A DNA stretch of 8,076 nt from Proteobacteria bacterium UBA3588 (GTDB taxonomy: Bacteria > Pseudomonadota > Gammaproteobacteria > Thiohalomonadales > Thiohalomonadaceae). Under the pieces are notes generated by a model that saw only the letters and a program-made list of their open reading frames with translations, made no database searches and was not told the origin of the DNA. Below, piece after piece: positions 5,595 to 8,076 of the stretch. The position numbers and the translations under genes are program-made. Each line of letters starts with the position of its first letter. The stretch's first letter is position 1. Where the stretch lies: contig DFMR01000018.1 in the NCBI GenBank assembly GCA_002376325.1, positions 1 through 8,076 of the forward strand, read 5' to 3'.

Positions 5595-6008
5595 ATGGCG
5601 AAAGCACTGACGATAAGCAAAGTTTCGTCGTTAACAGGTCTGGCAGTCGATACGATTCGTTTTTATGAGCGTAAAGGGTTGATTCCCAGTCCCGCACGTA
5701 ACGAGGCGGGCTACCGCATCTATACCTCGGACATCGTCGAGCGCATCCAGTTTATCAAGCGGGCACGCGGCTTCGATTTCTCGCTCAATGAAATTGAAGA
5801 GCTGCTGACGATCGCCAGGGCCGGTCCGGCCGTGTGTTCCGGGATGAAGGACCGGCTGCAGCGCCGCGTCGTGGAAATCGATCGGAACATCGCGCATCTC
5901 ACGGATGTCCGCGCACGTATCGTCGATTTGATGAGCGGTGTCTGTGTCGAGCGCCCATGCAAGGATTGCCATCTGATCGATGCAATCCTCCGCGCACCCG
6001 CGTCCTAA
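5595..6008 (+). CDS. MerR family transcriptional regulator, probable soft-metal or thiol sensor
   Basis: This 137-residue regulator has the classical MerR layout: winged helix-turn-helix at about residues 5-75 (ISKVSSLTGLAVDTIRFYE, then GLIPSP and GYRIY), a dimerisation helix at about 80-113, and a C-terminal ligand loop. Its four Cys are all in effector positions: Cys81 at the start of the dimer helix, then Cys117, Cys122 and Cys125 followed by His126. In MerR and ZntR the corresponding region supplies the metal ligands, and Cys rather than Ser at the first position is associated with divalent ions (Zn, Cd, Pb, Hg) rather than Cu(I). The exact C-x4-C-x2-C-H spacing differs from those I remember, so the inducer is open. 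The strong Shine-Dalgarno GGAGG ends 5 nt before the ATG. It is followed by the diguanylate cyclase gene 26 nt later and preceded by a matching operator. No transporter or reductase gene is adjacent. Confidence 0.93.
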   Translation: MAKALTISKVSSLTGLAVDTIRFYERKGLIPSPARNEAGYRIYTSDIVERIQFIKRARGFDFSLNEIEELLTIARAGPAVCSGMKDRLQRRVVEIDRNIAHLTDVRARIVDLMSGVCVERPCKDCHLIDAILRAPAS

Positions 6009-6034
6009 ATCATGACGGCGACAAGGAAGTCATG

Positions 6035-7243
6035 ATGCGGACGGTATCCACCCCCGGAGTATTGCGCCTGGAACCGCGTTCGCTGGCGATGCGCGCGAAC
6101 CGTGCCTTGTGCGATATCCTCGACTACGCGCCGGACGAAATCGAAAGCGGTTCGTTCTCCAGCCTGGTTGCAGATGAACAATTTCCTGCCGTGAGTCGCT
6201 GCCTGGCCGATCTCGATGACGATTGGCCGTCGGTGCAAAGCGCGGAGATCACTTTCGTCTCCAAGCGAGGTGCACAGCTGCCGTTGCGGACCACCTTGTC
6301 GCGGACGGTCGACGCCGATGGCGCCTGTTACCTGCTCTATATCGATCCGCCGCCACCGCCGGGCACGGCCGGCCGGGATTGTGTCGCGCGGATATTCAAG
6401 GACATCTGCGCCGGCGTATTGGTTACCGACGGTGCCATGGAAATCGTCGCTGTGAACAATGCGTTCTCGCGCATGACCGGCTATCAGGAACACGAGGTGT
6501 TGGGCAAGACGCCGCGGCTGTTGCAGTCCGGGCGACACAAGGCCGGATTCTACCGGCGCATGTGGCAAAGCATCCGCCGCAACGGCTGCTGGCACGGAGA
6601 GATATGGAATCAGCGCCGCAACGGCGACGCCTATCCGGAACTGCTGTCGATCAGTGCTCTCAAGGACGCTGACGGCCGGATCGAAAATTACGTGGGCGTG
6701 TTCTACGACATCACTGCCGAGGTGATGCAGCGCGAGGAGCTCGACAAGCTGGCCCACAGCGATCCGCTGACCGGCCTGCCCAACCGCCATCTGTTCATCG
6801 AGTACCTGGAACGCACGTTGATGGTCGCCAAGCGCAATGCAAAGCCGTTGGCGCTGCTGTTCGTCGATTTGGACAACTTCAAGGACATCAACGACCGTCA
6901 CGGGCATGCGGCGGGCGATCTGGTGTTGAAGGAGATGGCACGGCGGCTGAGCGGATGCCTGCGCCGCAATGATCAGGTGGCGCGCTGGGGCGGCGACGAG
7001 TTGGTGATGCTGCTTACCGACGGCGTTACCAGCGAAGGCGTTATCACGGTGGCGGGAAAGATCGCGCGGGCATTGTCCGTGCCGCTGGATGTCCAGGGGG
7101 TGCCGTATCACCTCGCCGCCAGCATCGGCATCAGCATGTATCCGTACAACGGGCGCACCTCTGCCGAGCTGATCGACAAAGCGGACAAGGCGATGTACGG
7201 CGTCAAGTGGTCGGGCCGCAACGGCTACGGCTTCGCCGACTGA
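6035..7243 (+). CDS. Cytoplasmic PAS-PAS-GGDEF diguanylate cyclase
   Basis: This 402-residue enzyme should make c-di-GMP from two GTP. It has no signal peptide or membrane segment. A first, divergent PAS-like domain covers about residues 8-105 and ends in a Pro run (IDPPPPPG). A second, typical PAS domain covers about 115-228 (VNNAFSRMTGY, LLQSGRH, GVFYDITAE). The GGDEF domain runs from about 232 to the end: DPLTGLPNR (243-251), FVDLDNFK with metal ligand Asp278, HGHAAGD, and the active loop WGGDEL (318-323). An inhibitory I-site, Arg310-x-x-Asp313, lies five residues before the active loop, so product feedback is likely. The last motif residue is Leu instead of Phe, usually tolerated. The first PAS carries Cys26. 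AAGGAA suits the ATG at 6035 better than the one at 6032, three bases upstream. It is co-transcribed with the MerR gene. Confidence 0.93.
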   Translation: MRTVSTPGVLRLEPRSLAMRANRALCDILDYAPDEIESGSFSSLVADEQFPAVSRCLADLDDDWPSVQSAEITFVSKRGAQLPLRTTLSRTVDADGACYLLYIDPPPPPGTAGRDCVARIFKDICAGVLVTDGAMEIVAVNNAFSRMTGYQEHEVLGKTPRLLQSGRHKAGFYRRMWQSIRRNGCWHGEIWNQRRNGDAYPELLSISALKDADGRIENYVGVFYDITAEVMQREELDKLAHSDPLTGLPNRHLFIEYLERTLMVAKRNAKPLALLFVDLDNFKDINDRHGHAAGDLVLKEMARRLSGCLRRNDQVARWGGDELVMLLTDGVTSEGVITVAGKIARALSVPLDVQGVPYHLAASIGISMYPYNGRTSAELIDKADKAMYGVKWSGRNGYGFAD

Positions 7244-7588
7244 CGTCGCCGCTCCCCCCCGATTCGCAACCGCCGCAGTCAACCTATCCCAGGCTCTCGC
7301 CAGCACGCCGGGAGCATAATGTCCCTCCGCGAGCCCCATCGGTGAATTCGTCGTGTCCGAAGGAGGGCGTCAACCGGGCTTCCTGCGTAATACCCTTGTT
7401 ATCGGTACGGCTGCTGTCTAGACTGCTTTAGAATTGCTCTAAATTGCCTTATCGGCGTTGATATATCGGCTATACCTATCGCTGGTAACGGAACAAACAA
7501 TTTCAAAATCGGCCCGCCAGTTTCTACCCTTTCATCGCGGCACCACGGCCGCATAGGCACACTACCCCTGTTTAAGGAGGGATATTCC
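7244..7588. other. Intergenic region upstream of the rubrerythrin gene
   Basis: These 345 bases hold no convincing gene. The first part (7244-7390) is GC-rich with no clear terminator for the cyclase gene. It includes an orphan Shine-Dalgarno-like AAGGAGGG near 7360-7367 with no start codon at a useful distance. The second part (about 7390-7530) is clearly more AT-rich and carries the promoter and operator-like repeat listed separately, so the rubrerythrin mRNA probably has a leader of about 160 nt. Confidence 0.5.
7396..7443 (+). promoter_or_regulatory. Predicted promoter with an operator-like inverted repeat upstream of rubrerythrin
   Basis: TTGTTA (7396-7401) and TAGACT (7419-7424) match the sigma-70 -35 and -10 at four of six positions each with an ideal 17-bp spacer. 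Directly downstream, over the expected transcription start, lies a perfect inverted repeat TTTAGA-N5-TCTAAA (7427-7443), a position where a repressor would block initiation. A partly overlapping direct repeat (TAGAATTGC, then TAAATTGC) is also present. The regulator is not identified; a peroxide or iron sensor would suit the product but this is a guess. Confidence 0.5.
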
Positions 7589-8005
<417 letters not shown>

Positions 8006-8013
8006 TCGCCGCC

Positions 8014-8044
8014 GGGCCGGGGCGGTGCCCCGGCCCCCTTTTTT
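8014..8044 (+). terminator. Strong intrinsic terminator after rubrerythrin
   Basis: A perfect 10-bp all-GC stem, GGGCCGGGGC (8014-8023) with GCCCCGGCCC (8027-8036), closes a three-base loop and is followed by CC and six T residues (8039-8044). Confidence 0.95.
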
Positions 8045-8061
8045 CGCCACCGGCAGTACAC

Positions 8062-8076
8062 AAGGAATCGATCATG
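8062..8076 (+). CDS. Ribosome binding site and start codon of a further plus-strand gene (cut by the window end)
   Basis: AAGGAA (8062-8067) lies 6 nt before an ATG at 8074-8076, the last bases of the window. Only the initiating Met is visible, so the product cannot be named. Its leader is under 30 nt from the terminator, leaving no room for a promoter of its own, so it would depend on read-through from the rubrerythrin promoter. In several proteobacteria such rubrerythrins precede an iron-sulfur protein gene; that is a recollection, not an observation here. Confidence 0.4.

Noticed and set aside
5437..5697. Minus-strand open frame of 86 codons divergent from the MerR gene, a possible divergent target gene
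   Set aside because: It overlaps the MerR gene start and runs through the operator, has no recognisable motif, and the operator's -35/-10 orientation points the other way.
6005..7339. Long open frame (about 444 codons) on the minus strand across the diguanylate cyclase gene
   Set aside because: It mirrors the cyclase gene, whose PAS and GGDEF motifs are unambiguous. Its translation has no recognisable motif.
7360..7380. Strong Shine-Dalgarno-like AAGGAGGG in the gap before rubrerythrin
   Set aside because: No ATG, GTG or TTG start leading to a meaningful frame follows at a usable distance.

Overview
This 8,076-bp window is GC-rich chromosomal DNA, most likely from a gammaproteobacterium. 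The head-to-head pair of a YbbA-type ABC ATPase and a TesA-type SGNH esterase, a DUF4426 protein, MsrB and a FapA (DUF342) protein all fit that group. The taxon is inferred from gene content only. I see no insertion sequence, CRISPR array, tRNA or rRNA.

Layout. (1) 1-939: the 5' part of a ybbA-like gene on the minus strand and a complete tesA-like gene on the plus strand, whose start codons may overlap inside one CATG. (2) 977-1684: a membrane-anchored NERD-like protein, probably co-transcribed with tesA, in which the three expected nuclease residues are replaced. A perfect 11-bp hairpin separates it from the convergent minus-strand genes. (3) 1736-2816: an exported DUF4426 protein, with a leader that can fold in two mutually exclusive ways around its ribosome binding site, and then msrB. 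(4) 2817-3171: the msrB/fapA divergent gap, with no convincing gene but an 18-bp perfect palindrome. (5) 3172-5373: a 733-residue FapA-family protein with an unusual N-terminus of four 24-residue motifs resembling MshEN, a c-di-GMP-binding module, followed by an Ala/Pro linker, the FapA beta-helix and a coiled coil. (6) 5540-7243: a textbook MerR-type promoter (19-bp spacer filled by a perfect dyad) reading into a Cys-rich MerR regulator, followed 26 nt later by a soluble PAS-PAS-GGDEF diguanylate cyclase. (7) 7589-8005: a rubredoxin-less rubrerythrin with its own predicted promoter and a strong terminator, and the start codon of another gene at the window edge.

The most interesting point is the centre of the window. 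A probable metal- or thiol-responsive MerR protein appears to drive itself and a diguanylate cyclase from a MerR-activated promoter, with no metal efflux or detoxification gene in the operon. The gene immediately upstream encodes a FapA protein with a possible c-di-GMP receptor domain. Together these could be a compact circuit: soft metal or thiol stress, then c-di-GMP synthesis, then a FapA effector. The domain assignments are read from the sequence and family knowledge; the circuit is inference. MsrB and rubrerythrin nearby are oxidative-stress functions, but nothing in the sequence ties them to the circuit.
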